From Planoprotostelium fungivorum (Eukaryota; Evosea; Variosea; Cavosteliida; Cavosteliaceae): a stretch of 64,000 bases of DNA. The position numbers and the translations under genes were made by a program. Location of the stretch: the NCBI GenBank assembly GCA_003024175.1, contig MDYQ01000013.1, positions 62,001 to 126,000 on the forward strand. The letters are read 5' to 3'. Position 1 is the stretch's first letter; each line of letters opens with the position of its first letter. Under the pieces are notes generated by a model that was not told where the DNA came from, ran no database searches, and was given only the letters and a program-made list of their open reading frames with translations. Positions 1-11,900 of the stretch are shown here, piece by piece.

Positions 1-1144
1 CCAATACGACTACCTCAAGTACTACCAGCTCTACCGTTGCCACCTCAAGCACCACCAGCTCGACTGTTGACCCCAGCACCTCCAGCACCTCGAGCACCAC
101 CCATTCCAGTGAAGATTCTACTACGTCAAGCACCTCAAGCACCACTAGCTCCAGTGAAGACTCTACTACGTCAAGCACCTCAAGCACCACCAGCTCGACA
201 GTAGATGCCACCACCTCAAGCACCACTAGCTCCAGTGAAGACTCTACTACGTCAAGCACCACCAGCTCGACAGTAGATGCCACCAGCTCGAGCACCACCA
301 GCTCGACAGTCGCCCCCACCACTTCGAGCACCACCCAAGCCTCTACTGTGATCCCCACTTCCTTCATCGAGACCACCACCGAGATCGAGACCACCTCTGC
401 CTCCACCACCTCGAGCAAGGCTTCTACCACATCCAGCAAGGCCTCCACCACCTCCACCACCTCATCCACCACCACCTCATCTTCTACCTCTGCTCCATCC
501 TCTACCATCGACCAGGAGACCACCCAGGAAGACACTACACCGTCCACCTACACTGTCACTGCCATCGTCACCGAGACTGCCTCCGCTTTGGTGCGTATAT
601 CGATCGCCATCTCATCACTGACTCTCTGCAGGTATTCACCACTACTGTCTCCAACTACGATGCTAAGACATTCAACACCATCATTGCCACCGTCGCTGGA
701 GTTGACGTCAGCCGAGTCCACTCATGTGAGTCGATCCATTGTAGTGAGCAAATGGACTGATTCATCTCAGACACCACTGGAGGAAAGAGACAGGGAACTC
801 AAGTTTCCTTCTACGTGGACGGTAGCGACAGCACCACGACCACCGCCAACGCTGCTCTCACTGCCGCCGCCAAGGTGGACCCCGCTGATCCCACCAACCC
901 CTTCGTCACAGCCGCCGCCACTTTGAACGTTCAGAACTTCTCCATCGCCAGCGTCAGCTCTGCCGAAGTTCAGGTGACCTACACTGCCGTGGGTACTGCC
1001 CCCGCTGTTACGACCAGCCCCACCACGAGCTCTACCAGCCAGAACCCCACCGCCACGTCCACCAAGCCCGTCATCAGTGGATCGTCGAAGACGTCCGCCG
1101 GTTTGATCGCCGTCGTCGCTGTGTTGGCCACTCTGCTGATGTGA
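1..1144 (+). CDS. Mucin-like Ser/Thr-rich surface protein, GPI- or membrane-anchored (5' partial)
   Basis: The reading frame enters from the left edge. Exon 1 (to 590) is almost pure Ser/Thr, built from imperfect STTSSTVD and SSSEDSTT units. Introns at about 591-631 and 726-770 join it in frame to a folded, SEA-like stretch (positions 632-1000, containing VTAIVTETASALVFTTT and FNTIIATVAGVDVS). A second Ser/Thr linker follows. The C-terminus is a small-residue site (SGSSKTS) followed by a hydrophobic tail ending LATLLM and the stop at 1142-1144. That is the pattern of a GPI-attachment signal, though a single membrane helix is also possible. The likely role is a heavily O-glycosylated cell-surface protein; no catalytic motif is seen. 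The N-terminus and signal peptide lie outside the window. Confidence 0.75.
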
Positions 1145-1318
1145 TGAAAGAAAGGAAAGATAAAGAAAAGGGCACAACGAGGATGAAATTCTGATTTGTT
1201 CATTGTTTTTCAATATTTCGGTGAAATTTATTGCCGACATCATCATGTCCCTAAACAAAACCGCTCACGATTCGGACAGCACCATCACTCAACAACACGG
1301 TAACACACATACAACGTC

Positions 1319-1732
1319 ATGATCACTACCAAAGGAATCAGTAAGGTTCAATCAGAGGGGATGGTCAACTTCGACTGGATCGGTCGACGGCTAGTGAGAG
1401 AAGGGGAATATCCTCCAACTGGGGGTGACTACATCATGGAGTCTGAATTGTTGAAGCCATATCGGATCGTTCCAGCAGGTGATGACATGATATCGATATC
1501 ATCTTCCGATCGAGACGATGCTCAAACGGAGACAGGCTCTAAGGTGATGCCAGCACTCCTCCGTTCTGTTCCTGGAAGAACCTGTTTCCGCGTTGATGAT
1601 GCAGGAATCATCCGTGGAGTCTCTGTAGAGGGCAGCCCAGATCTGATGTAAGTGATACGTAAAGAGATTCTTTTTCAATTCGACAGGAATACACTGAGTC
1701 TGTCACATGGAGATCTGTCCAGTTTTGTCTGA
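1319..1732 (+). CDS. Hypothetical protein, about 125 aa
   Basis: I do not recognise this gene. Exon 1 runs 1319-1647 and begins MITTKGISKVQSEG. A GTAAGT donor at 1648 and a TTCGACAG acceptor at 1686 form a 39-nt intron that keeps frame, and exon 2 stops with TGA at 1730-1732. The protein is mixed polar and acidic, with no signal peptide, no membrane segment and few cysteines. It contains a YPPTGGDYIMESELLKPYR segment and a short Ser/Asp run (SISSSDRDD). The consensus splice sites are the main argument that it is real. An in-frame start at the later Met (MVNFDW) is also possible. Confidence 0.5.
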
Positions 1733-2134
1733 TGACAGTAAAGAACAACTTTTTGAATGTCACTACGATGAAGCTTACCTTGTACATTTTTAACATTAGA
1801 TCCTATCCAATGATGATGTCCGTCATAAAATGACCGAAATGTGTTAGGATAACAACAGTGAGCTGATGACGATGGCTCCAATAGCTTGGTCTACAGGCTA
1901 CGATTGTCGTCTACAACATTCGCCACAGCAACTTTGTCTTTTCTCACTACCGCTCCTTACAGCTGTCAGTCTCGGAAGACACAGCCGACAATTCAGCAAC
2001 GCCCTTTGTCTTCCCAACCGTGAAGTTCGCGTCAGCTTACCGTGGTTCGATTTGTGATGTAACGGTTGGAGTAGATTTGCGAAATTATTACTCACCGTCA
2101 CCCTCCTTGATGGTGTTCCACATTTCGGACAAAG
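1733..2134. other. Intergenic region, 402 bp
   Basis: No convincing coding frame with splice signals on either strand. It probably holds the terminator of the small gene to the left and the promoter of the secreted-protein gene to the right. I see no TATA element or repeat that stands out. Confidence 0.4.
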
Positions 2135-3197
2135 ATGCTGGCGCGCACACTTCTCATCTGCTTCTTCGTCTGTGGCGCCTTCGCCGCCGAGTGTTCCGAA
2201 GGAAGTGGGTTCCCTCGAGGACCATCCTCTTCTGACTGAGTGCAGCCACAAACGACGGCTTTCCCGAGCAAGACTGGTGGGATTTGCGTCAGAAGGTCTG
2301 CGGAGGTGGATGCCAAGGGAGCTGCACCATCTCCTTACCTGCAGTTCGCACAAGCTACGGTGCTCAGTGGCAGGTGCAAGCTCGTAAGCTTCCTCTGAAC
2401 TTCCAGCTTACGTTTTGCAGGCACAAGCCGTGATTCAAAACAATGGAGACTCTTGTTGGGAGGCCACGCAGAACATCATCGAGCAGTGTGTTCGCCAATA
2501 CGGGAGAACTGGAGGTTCATGGTCTTCGGGAGGTACTCTCGTCATCTCTCAATTTCTCGACTGACGCCCCCAAGGCCAGTCATACTCATTGGAATGGAAC
2601 CTCCTCTCGATCGATCCAAACTCATACAAATTTCAATGTGGAAACAATAATGGCGCCACGCGATCCGATTGCGAGCAGGTGTACCAATGGACCCTCTCCG
2701 GTCTTGAACACAACCGTTGGTATACTTACCAGGATATGTTGGTGCGTTGGTGCCATTCGAGAGATCGGTTAATGATGAACAGGACATGTCTGAGAGCTCG
2801 GGGATTACATGGACAGCGGCAACTTGGATGAAGGTAATGTTCGATGGTGGACAGTCTCGGTGACGATTCATCAGGTCAAAACTTGGGGAGGTTGCACTCT
2901 AGCCCTCGGCTACGTACCAAACCAAGTGACATCCGTCATCTTCATCATGTTGCTCCCCCTCGTAATACTTGTATAGGTGTACTCTGCTACTTGGACAGGA
3001 GCATTCATTCAAGACTTTGCCAGAAGAGCATTCTCTGATTGCATTCCTGACGGTCAAAGTAATTCGGCCATCCAGAAGAGTAACCAGGTGAGAGCTTCAA
3101 ATCACGTGGCTCGATGTACGGCTGACATGAATAGATCCTGAGCCAGTATGCCCTCTGCATGTGTGATCAAGCCACCGCCTCACGTTGCTTTCCTTGA
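2135..3197 (+). CDS. Secreted cysteine-rich protein with signal peptide
   Basis: The start is ATG at 2135. The first residues, MLARTLLICFFVCGAFAAE, are a textbook signal peptide. Seven exons can be joined in frame across short introns, for example GTGGGT...TGCAG at about 2200-2246, GTGCAA...TGCAG at about 2374-2421 and GTGAGA...AATAG at about 3088-3135. The stop is TGA at 3195-3197. The mature protein has evenly spaced cysteines (KVCGGGCQGSC, GDSCWEATQNIIEQC, GGCTLALGY, RRAFSDC, YALCMCD) and many Trp/Tyr. It is about 220 aa with no membrane segment, so it is probably exported and disulfide-bonded. I do not recognise the family. The CWEATQNIIEQC segment resembles a helix found in several fungal secreted proteins, which is only a weak hint. 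Confidence 0.65.
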
Positions 3198-3361
3198 AGA
3201 CAAAAACTCATTATATGAATGAATGTCTTCTTTGCATAATGGATCATCATCTCATCACATCAGGAAAGATGATGGCGGTTTGTTTGAACATACACATTTA
3301 TCTACATGCCGATGATCGATCCTGTTTGTTGCGAGTATATACATAGGTGGACATCTCCTCG

Positions 3362-3925
3362 TCATCCTCTCCTCTGGAATGGTGCGATCAAGCACCGAGC
3401 ATCAGAAGATCCTCGAAATGAGATCAATCTCGATGAAGTGCAGCGATCGACCAGCTCTTCTAGTGAATCGAAGAGACAATCCCGGTCGAACATCATGAGA
3501 GCTAGAGCCGTTTCTGTCTTTTGGATGCGATAGTGTCTGATCCTTCCTCCAAGCCGAGCGGATAATGCGTAGTCCCCCAAGTTCGACTTGCTCAAGCGCA
3601 GTAAGAATGTCCCTTCTCTACTGTTCTTCAGGAGGCTATTGGCACCATCTCGGGTCAGATCGTGAAACCAGGGTCTGGTTGTTAACTCGTATCCATCATT
3701 ATACTGACTGTTTGATCTTCCTCGAGTCACGCTTAGGATTTTCGTGTAGGTGGTTGTTGGTATAGACATCGTGTTGTGTGTGCTGTTATGCTCCCGCGTC
3801 GTTGTGCTTGTGGTTTCGGGACACATTTTCATAGGTCTGCCGACTCTTGTTGCCGGGCTACGACTGAGGCAGGTGTCAACTGAGTCAGGAGATCTGGTCG
3901 GTTTCTCGCTCCCAGGTTGTAGCAC
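3362..3925 (-). CDS. SH2-domain protein (paralogue of 27542-27973)
   Basis: Single-exon frame of 187 aa. The N-terminal 85 residues are low-complexity Ser/Thr/Pro. The rest is an SH2 domain starting at PWFHDLTRDGANSLL. The core GTFLLRLSKS corresponds to the FLVRES motif and keeps the phosphotyrosine-binding arginine. RHYRI in strand D and DSLEELVDRCTSSRL in the C-terminal helix and strand also fit. No kinase, adaptor or membrane domain accompanies it, so it would act as a small phosphotyrosine-reading adaptor. It lies about 60 bp downstream of the CLU gene on the same strand. It is closely similar along the whole SH2 to the gene at 27542-27973. The receptor tyrosine kinase at 8960 is a plausible source of ligand phosphotyrosines, but that is inference. 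Confidence 0.85.
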   Translation of the reverse strand: MLQPGSEKPTRSPDSVDTCLSRSPATRVGRPMKMCPETTSTTTREHNSTHNTMSIPTTTYTKILSVTRGRSNSQYNDGYELTTRPWFHDLTRDGANSLLKNSREGTFLLRLSKSNLGDYALSARLGGRIRHYRIQKTETALALMMFDRDCLFDSLEELVDRCTSSRLISFRGSSDARCLIAPFQRRG

Positions 3926-3985
3926 AGAGCACAGAAATTAGACAAAATTTATATCCACGACTCAGAACCGAACGGTCGTGCATGA

Positions 3986-6900
3986 TCACGATGCACATGA
4001 ATCCTTCCATCTCTTCTTAGCCGCTACGACGTATGGATGGCTGATTCCCATGGCCTTCTCTAACACGTCCATCGCCTCCTCGTGATGTCTCGTTGCCTTC
4101 TCCGTATTCCTCAGTTCTAGCTCCATGTGTGACATCTCTAAGAGGATCTTCCCCACGCTCTCGTGACTATCACCCAGGAGGCTCTTCCTGATCTACAACT
4201 CGTCAGAGACATACGACAAGTCGGTCGTGCTACCTCCAGGGCGTCTTGATAATGATCCAATGCTTTCTTGGGCCGATTCGATTTCGAGTACAACGTGGCC
4301 AGTTGGTACAGGGCTGTGGCGAGATCTGGATGATTCCCGCCCAAAACTTTCCTCTTGGATTCGACGCAGTGATTGAGTAGTGGTTCTGCCTCCTCGAACC
4401 TGTTTGAATTTTGAATTTCGATTCTGGCGGGAGACAGCTTCACCTGCCCTGCAAAACGCAGTTCTGTGCGAGATTTCCCTCGATTTTCAAGGTCAGACTG
4501 TTCTCCGAACCAACGGTATCCTTGACGATCCGATAAGCCTTCACCGTTTCAGCGTTGTAGATGCGACGTACCCTACCTCCTTGTACAATTTCTCAGATTT
4601 TTCATATTGTCCAGTTTGTCTGTACACCAGTGCTAGATTGCACTGCGTCAGCGCCACCAAAGGATCACCCTCTCCCACTGCCCTCTGAAGAGATCGAAGA
4701 CATCTATAGAATATGAGCCTTCGTCTCGTCAACGTCGACCACCTGGAGAAGAGGTGTTCCGCCCTCTCGTACTGTCCTCGTTTGCGATACACTTGGGCCA
4801 ATTGATCCCAAGTTTTGGATATGGATGGATGGTCTGCGTCGAGGATCTTTCGCTTGATTTTCAACGACTTTTCCAGGAAACTCTCGGCCCTCTCGTACCT
4901 GGCGTGTTCGAAACACAGCCTGGCCAGCAGATCGTACGCCGCAGCCACTTCCACGTGAAATTCACCGAAAACTCGCGTTCTCAGTTCCAGCACCTGATCA
5001 CGTGACGTAAATCCCCTCGAAATTTCCATCGAATGTCACCTGCATGAGTTGTTGCTCGGCGTCGTCGAAATAATGGATGCCCATGGACTGATAGAGTCTG
5101 GCCAGATGTCCCCTCGTCACAGATATCCTGGCATCGTCCGGCCCCAACAGCTCCATCTGTGCCGATAATTCTGCCATGTGATAGTCGATGGCACTCTGTC
5201 TACAATGAGCCACTCCCGACCCTCCACCACCCACCTCGGTCGTGGCGTGAGACTCAAAGTTGGAAGCTTCCATGCTCTTCGTTGTGGCTTCTAGACGAAT
5301 GGATGCTCTAGATGGATCCAGGGGTTTTCCTTCCTTCCAGAAGGTCTTAGCATCTTCACGCAGAATGATCTGAGACATTTGAGAGAAATTTCGTGGAGAT
5401 CTCGTGGAAAATACCTTGATACCGGTCAGCTCTTGTATGCGTTGTAGAAGGATGATTTTCTGATATTCCGCGTTGATGATGATGACCTGTACAGTTCAGC
5501 GGGGGAGCGGAATTTTCACTCACTTTTCTGAGATAATTCTGATGCCTCTCCGTCTCTTCGTCTGATGTTCCCATGACGAACCGCTTCGCTGTTTCTACCG
5601 CCAAGATTTCACGGTAGCTCAACGCATCTACCAGGCCAAAGGTACCATTCAGCAGATCGAAGACAAATTTCTCCATGTCCGAATATTCTTTGACTTTTCT
5701 CATGGCCGCCCAGATCAACTTACGTATGACCCTAGATAACACCTCGACCAGTATGATGTTACGTAATTCTGAATTTCCGTGAGCGTTGTAGATGAGATGG
5801 ATGTAAGCACCTGGGTCGGTGACTTGAAACATGATGAGACACAAGTATCTACAATTGACTCCACCACTGTGGATGACCCCTTTGATCGATCTACAAGCAG
5901 CCGAAGCATTATTTTCATCCAGGTGCGACACCTGAGGTATCAATTGCACCTACGAGAGAGGACACACCTCAAATATCTGACTGTGAAACCATTGTTCTAA
6001 TTCCAACGACACTCTGGGCACCACCTTCTTCTCCAAGAAGAGCGTGGCTGATGACGTCATCATCTACAACGAGCCATATTGATCTCACCTCTCACCACGT
6101 CTCGATTGTGAATCTCTTGCATGTGGACACCCATGCTGGAGAATCTACAACGCTAAATCGCCTTGCCCTCTCCAAAATAACGATTGATAATATCTCACGC
6201 GTCAGAAGAGAGGGGCCTACGATATTTCTTCAGAAATTGTGGCCTGAACAATCTGTACCAGACCGAACCGTGAACTTTTCTCGTGGGTAGATAAGAGGGA
6301 GGAAAAAGGCGGGAAACATCGACCAGGTAGAACCTCCCATCTAACCCCTCGTGGCCCTCTGTGAATTGTCAATCTACAACGCTGAGTGAAGGATGCATCA
6401 CCGCAGTCTACGGGACCGTAGATGAGAGCACCGTTGACGAGGTGTTGTTTGAGGTAGAATTCCGTTCCGACTTCGCTCATGATCTCTCGCATCGTGTGAC
6501 TCGTCGTCTTTACCGTTAATCCGGCGTCGTCACTACCATAGACCTGTTCAAAGTGTCATCATCGTGATGTGATGGAACATGATCCGTCACATCATCGAGC
6601 GTGTGATGATGTGATCAGATCGTGTGATGGTGTGACCGGATCGTGTGATGATGATTGGATGTGATGATGAGACTCACGAGTGTGTGATAGTTGATGGGAA
6701 GTAGACTGATACAGATGACCCTCTGCCCCATGAAATTCACCAAGGCCATCAGAGGAAAATGCAACCGAGGCACCCTAGCCGAGATCAACGCGTTGATGCT
6801 CTTCAACTCGTGACCCGCCGCCTACACTCCATCAATCTACAACTCTCCACGACATCTCCACGTGACATCATACCTTCATGGCCCACTCTTTCCCTCCGTA

Positions 6901-8226
6901 CATGTGTGAAGCATCCCTCGCAAATTTAAAGAAGATGTTATTGCTGACGTACCTGTACGTATGTTGACATCACGTGTGATATCATACCGACTCACTTTGT
7001 CCCACCAGCGATACCTCCAGCATTGACCGGCTTGATCGTTTTATCTGAATGAGAGTAATCTCTCTCCTTCACGATCACCTTGACGAGAGGTATAGCCATG
7101 TCTAAGAACCTGAAATTTCTCAGAAGATTCTCACGGCACCCTCACCTCTGTCCCAACTGATTGATCCGCTTGTTCCTCTCTGTGATCTCCTCTGGCGTGG
7201 TGGTCACCATCTCCAATAGATTCTGAAATTCATTGTTCCAGTCGGGGATCTTCTCTACGTCTCCGTTCACGTTTCCAGAGCTCTCACGGAGGCCATCCAT
7301 CATGACCCTCTCTTCTGTCCCCTTCACCTGATGATCGGCTTGAGATGATGATCATCGCATGGAGATCGATCACCTTGGTGTCTTCGTTGGGGTGATGATC
7401 GGTCACTTTGATGTCTTCGTGGTAATGGATATTGGGGGATGAGGGGTCCGTCTGATGATCGATTGAGATGGAGGTGATGTGAGATGAAGTACCTGAGATG
7501 GTGTCGCTTCTTCCGTTCCTTCGGCTCTGGCCGTATTTCCTTCGCAATAAGGATGAGTGACGAGGGGGCTGCTGGTGACGATCATGCTATCATCCATGTC
7601 GTTCAGTTCTTTCTCGATTCCTAACAAATGGGATTTCTTCTGTGAGCTGCGAAGCCCTGATGGTCTCATCGTCTTCTTCTTTCTGTTGGTGTCGAATCAA
7701 TCATCGATCCATCAACGATTGGCTTTGGCGATGTAGAGAACTACCGGAAACACTCACGATTGGAGGCAACGAGCGTCTGGAGGTTCATCGACAGAAATGT
7801 CTGAGGCATATGGATGATTATCACTCTCTGGGCTATGATTACCAGAGAAAAACCCCGACCATCTTCTAGTAGTAGGGGAAGAACGAGGTGAAGCCAAGAC
7901 TGGAGGATTTGTCAGTTGTGGTATTTGATTCAGAATCGTCGTGATAAGCCGAACAAGAGAAGAGATAGAATAGAGGTGAAGCACTCACGAACCGAAGGAG
8001 ATGTGGGCGCTGACTCGATCGGCTCTGTATCATCGTCTGCCTCACTGACAGAGCTGGGGTCCGCGTATGGCGTCTTGAAATGTAAAATGGGTTGTTTCTC
8101 TCGAAAGATGGGAGGGCCACCAATCACATCTTCATAGCTGCTGTTTTCGTCGATGCATAAAGAAACATTTGAAAGATTCTCTTCGCTCTGAGAGGATCTG
8201 GATTCTTCCTCAGAACCAGAGAACAT
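3986..8226 (-). CDS. cluA: Clustered mitochondria (CLU) family protein with C-terminal TPRs
   Basis: Nineteen exons join in frame to about 1057 aa. Exon 1 (8226-7989) encodes an acidic Ser-rich leader. The CLU domain lies at about 6,200-7,300 with hallmark blocks: DWNNEFQ, SNNIFFKFARDAS, AAGHELKSINALI, LHFPLMALVNFMGQRV, LLPINYHTLVYGSDDAG, LVNGALIYGP and HEGLDGRFYLVDVSRLFPP. The central eIF3-p135-like part (5,520-5,930) follows, with HSGGVNCRYL. TPRs at about 4,060-5,030 contain NLALVYRQTGQYEKSEKLYKE and LATLYSKSNRPKKALDHYQ. CLU/CLUH proteins bind mRNAs for mitochondrial proteins and keep mitochondria dispersed in the cytosol. Introns are 36-63 nt, except one of about 165 nt (7328-7492). The usual N-terminal CLU_N ubiquitin-like part is not evident. 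Starting at M 8226 is a choice; an in-frame Met at 8319 also exists. Confidence 0.9.
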
Positions 8227-8959
8227 GAGGTGATGTGGTGCCGTTACGTAACTTGCCCGGCGTAAAAAATTGAAGATTTTGAAGATGCTCAAGAAAGAAA
8301 GAAAGAGCACATCACTCAAACAAGAATGTACAATTGAAGCAAAGAGATCAAAGCATTATTGTGCTCCTTTATGCAGCAGAGTGGCATGGAAGTTTGAGAT
8401 ACCTCGATGCGCGCTCTTATCGTTGCCCCTCCATTAGATAGATCCTCCAGAAGAAGTATAGCATCATACCATATCAGAGGGCGGCTCATCATCCCTCGAG
8501 GTAATGATGATATGCATGTTGCGGGTCGAAAGACTCACTTTATTCTGACCGAGACCTGGATTGCTTATAAATTATGGAGTTGTTACAACGATCACCCGTC
8601 GTATGAGCTTTCACTATTTGCGAAAACCTCCTCCCTATGTTATTGATGATGAAAAGACTCATCACCTGCTCCTCTTCATAATTTCAAGGTTGATCCATCT
8701 GAGAGAGTCCTCGTGTGTGAGCTCAAGGACAGTGCAGTTTGGATCACCTTGGTTGCAATTGATAGGGAGACGTGGGCTGTTCGTACAGAAAGATCGAAGA
8801 AAACTCATTGATAGGTCTCAAAGTCTTTACATTGAACCCAGAACCTGACTGGGATATGATTCTCGCTTCACCCGCTCATCACAGGACAACAACCAACTTG
8901 TATAGACACACACAACAGCGCGATAGAGGTATCGGACTCGACAATTGAAACACGCCTCT
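8227..8959. other. Intergenic region between divergent CLU and receptor-kinase genes
   Basis: 733 bp separating two divergently transcribed genes. Open frames occur on the plus strand (for example 8407-8646) but lack splice signals, domain content or a convincing start context, so I do not call them. Just above the CLU start, on the coding strand, the leader contains a CACCACATCACC stretch. Confidence 0.4.
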
Positions 8960-11900
8960 ATGACTCCCCATTCACGGAAGGAAGTGAATCACCTTGCCGT
9001 CGCTCTCATTGTCTTCCTCGCTTCAATATCGATATCAGCAGGACAGGTGAGGTCGAGTCAGGTCCTCGAATTCTCAAGATCTTTGAGATATTTGAGTTCG
9101 GTTGATGGCTGACCATTTCATCAGGCTTGCAACACAGAGAAAGATTGTGATAATAGTAATAAGTGTGCAGTTCCTGTGTGTTCGACGGGAGTCTGTCGAT
9201 ACATTCTTCAGAAAAATGGAACAACCTGTGACGACGGGATCTTCTGTAATGGTGTAGATGTGAGTTGTATCTGAGCTCACCCGTTGAGGTTATCACCAAC
9301 TCATCTCAATCGATTCTCAACTTTCTTCTAAATCCATCTTAGACTTGTGATTCTTACGGAAAATGTCTTCACGGAGGAAATCCATGTGGTTCAGTCACTT
9401 TGGTGAGTCCATTCGATCCTTCCATCCGAATTCGAATTCACATTCTTACAGGAAAATGCCTGTGACTCCACTTGTAACGAAGTCAATACTTCTTGTATAG
9501 CTCCAGCAGGCACCATCTGTGATGATGGGAATTTTTGTCTGAGTAATGATACTTGCAACGGCCTCGGTGTTTGCAAAGGGTAATGACCTCATCGGACTCC
9601 CTCCATTTCTCACCCACCACAGCAACGTACCCACTTGTGATGCAACTAATCCTTGCAATAACACATGCAATGCGACGGCCAAATCATGTCAGGCCCCCGA
9701 TGACACAAAATGCTCTGGCTCAACGTGGTGCGAGGTGTGATCCCGTTTCATCCACTCGACCTTCATTTTAACAAAATGCAATTAAACCCCGATTTAAATC
9801 GATTATCGAACCATCTCGTTATAAGAAACGAATCTGAACCGGAAAAGGGAGAGGGTGTCTGCTCTTCTGGACTTTGCACCGATTTTGTGGGTCCCTGCCC
9901 CGACGTTCAATGTAACAATGTCTGCAACGATACCACTCACACCTGCACCGCTGCCATGGGAACGGCCTGCCTGGGTAGTAACAACACGTGCACGGGTGCA
10001 CAGTGCAATGGAAACGGAACTTGTGTGGTGACGCCCAGATTGGGAAGTTGTACCATCAACGACTGTACCATCGAGGCCACCTGCCAGGCGGCACAATGTA
10101 TAGGGACGCACAACACCACCTGCGGTTGCGTTGTAGACGCAGACTGTGACGACGGTGAATATTCGTAGAAAATTTCTCGGAATATTCTGAGAAGGGTAGG
10201 TAACGCTTGTACCATCGACACCTGTTCTACCAACGGCACCTGTCTGTATTCGAATGCGACCAACGGCTCACCCTGTGACGATCTACAATGGTGTAACGGC
10301 CAAGACTTCTGTTCGAACGGTCGCTGCACGGTACATATCGGAAGCCCCTGCGGTAACAACACGTGCAACAACACGTGCAACGAGCAGGCTCAGAACTGCC
10401 TCAGCCCAGATTGGAGCTCCTGCGACAACGGAATCTTCTGTGACGGAGTCAATGACACTTGTCACTCGGGCGTCTGCGTCTCCCCTGGCAACCCCTGCTC
10501 GGGTAAAACGGTGAGAATGATAGGGAGAATTTGTGAGGCTGACTTGGTTCAGACGTGCAACAACATGTGTGACGAAGGAAAGAAGACGTGTCTGTCACCC
10601 GTTGGAACCAACTGCTCGGATGGAATATTTTGCAATGGAATGGAGACTTGTGATGGATCGGGCAGTTGCGTATCCACGGGCAACCCCTGTCTGAACAACA
10701 GCGAGTGCAACCAAAAGTGAGGACGACATTCGGTCTACAACGAACCAACTCGATCAGGTGTCAGGAAGTGGAGAAGAACTGCTTCGATCCACCCACGCGA
10801 AATTGCACGGCAAATCTGGCCTGCACTCTCTTAGTCGCTCACTGTTACGAAGGAATATGCAAAGTAGAATCATCAGAGAACTGTGTCAACATCACTCGCA
10901 GTACGACGTTCGACATGTCCTCGACCAACGGTTTGTTCCCATCTACAACGAGCCAATCGGGTAACATCACTTCCCTACCCGAGGGATTCAACACCGAGCA
11001 AGGTGACACATCGTGACTTCACGGAGAATCGACGGAAAACTGATGGAGAATTCAGGTTCGAACAATCAGAACGTCGTCCCGATTGTCATCGGCTCCATCG
11101 TTGGTGGTGTCGTCATCGCCATAGCTGCCGCAGTCGCCCTCGCCGTTGGCCTACGAAGGAGAAATGCTCCATCGAAGAAGGAAGAGATGGAGGTATTAGA
11201 CGTACAAGGTGAGACGTCGTACCTTCCCATACGATATCGTGACGAACGTGACAGTCCTCGACGGTAACGGCAGGCTGTCACCCAGGCTGTCTCCCATCAC
11301 TTCACCGAAAATTCTGGGAAGAAGTCCGATGAGCATCTTATCACAACCCAGTCGCCTCGTCTTATCACCCCTCGCCCACGCTTCAGCCGTACACGCGGGA
11401 AATCGATCGTACGCACACTTCCCCCAGGTGAGTGATGACGTCACGACACGTCATAACGGTAATAGTCTGCGTTACCCCTGGAGACGACCTTGCATTCGAT
11501 GACAGAAGTGGAAGTCATCAAGATGCTGGGAGAGGGAAATTTCGGCGACGTCTTCATGGGAATATGGCACAAGTCAGAGACGTCAGGAATCGTCATCGAT
11601 GTTGAGGTGCATTCGCAGATTCGAGATGTGCGAGGGTGACGTGTGACAGGTGGCCCTGAAGAAATTGAAGATGAGAGAGCAATTGACGGAATTTGTTCAC
11701 GAGGCTTCCACGCTGCAGTGAGTCATTCGGGATAAACCCTAAAACCCATCAAATCGGTGAAAACTGACTCGTTGTAGATCGATGTTACATCCTCACATCG
11801 TGAGATATTACGGTATCTTTGTAGATGAAGAGAACGATGATCATTACATCGCAACGGAATTCATGAGAATGGGTTCTCTACTAGATCTCCTCCACACTAC

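Noticed and set aside
767-1258. Gly/Arg-rich minus-strand frame opposite the mucin-like gene
   Set aside because: Antisense of Ser/Thr/Ala/Pro codons; the plus strand has matching introns and a GPI-like tail.
3601-3941. Plus-strand frames opposite the SH2 gene at 3362-3925
   Set aside because: The minus frame encodes a full SH2 domain; the plus frames are shadows.
8407-8848. Plus-strand frames in the CLU/receptor-kinase intergenic region
   Set aside because: No splice signals, no domain, amino-acid composition unlike the neighbouring genes.
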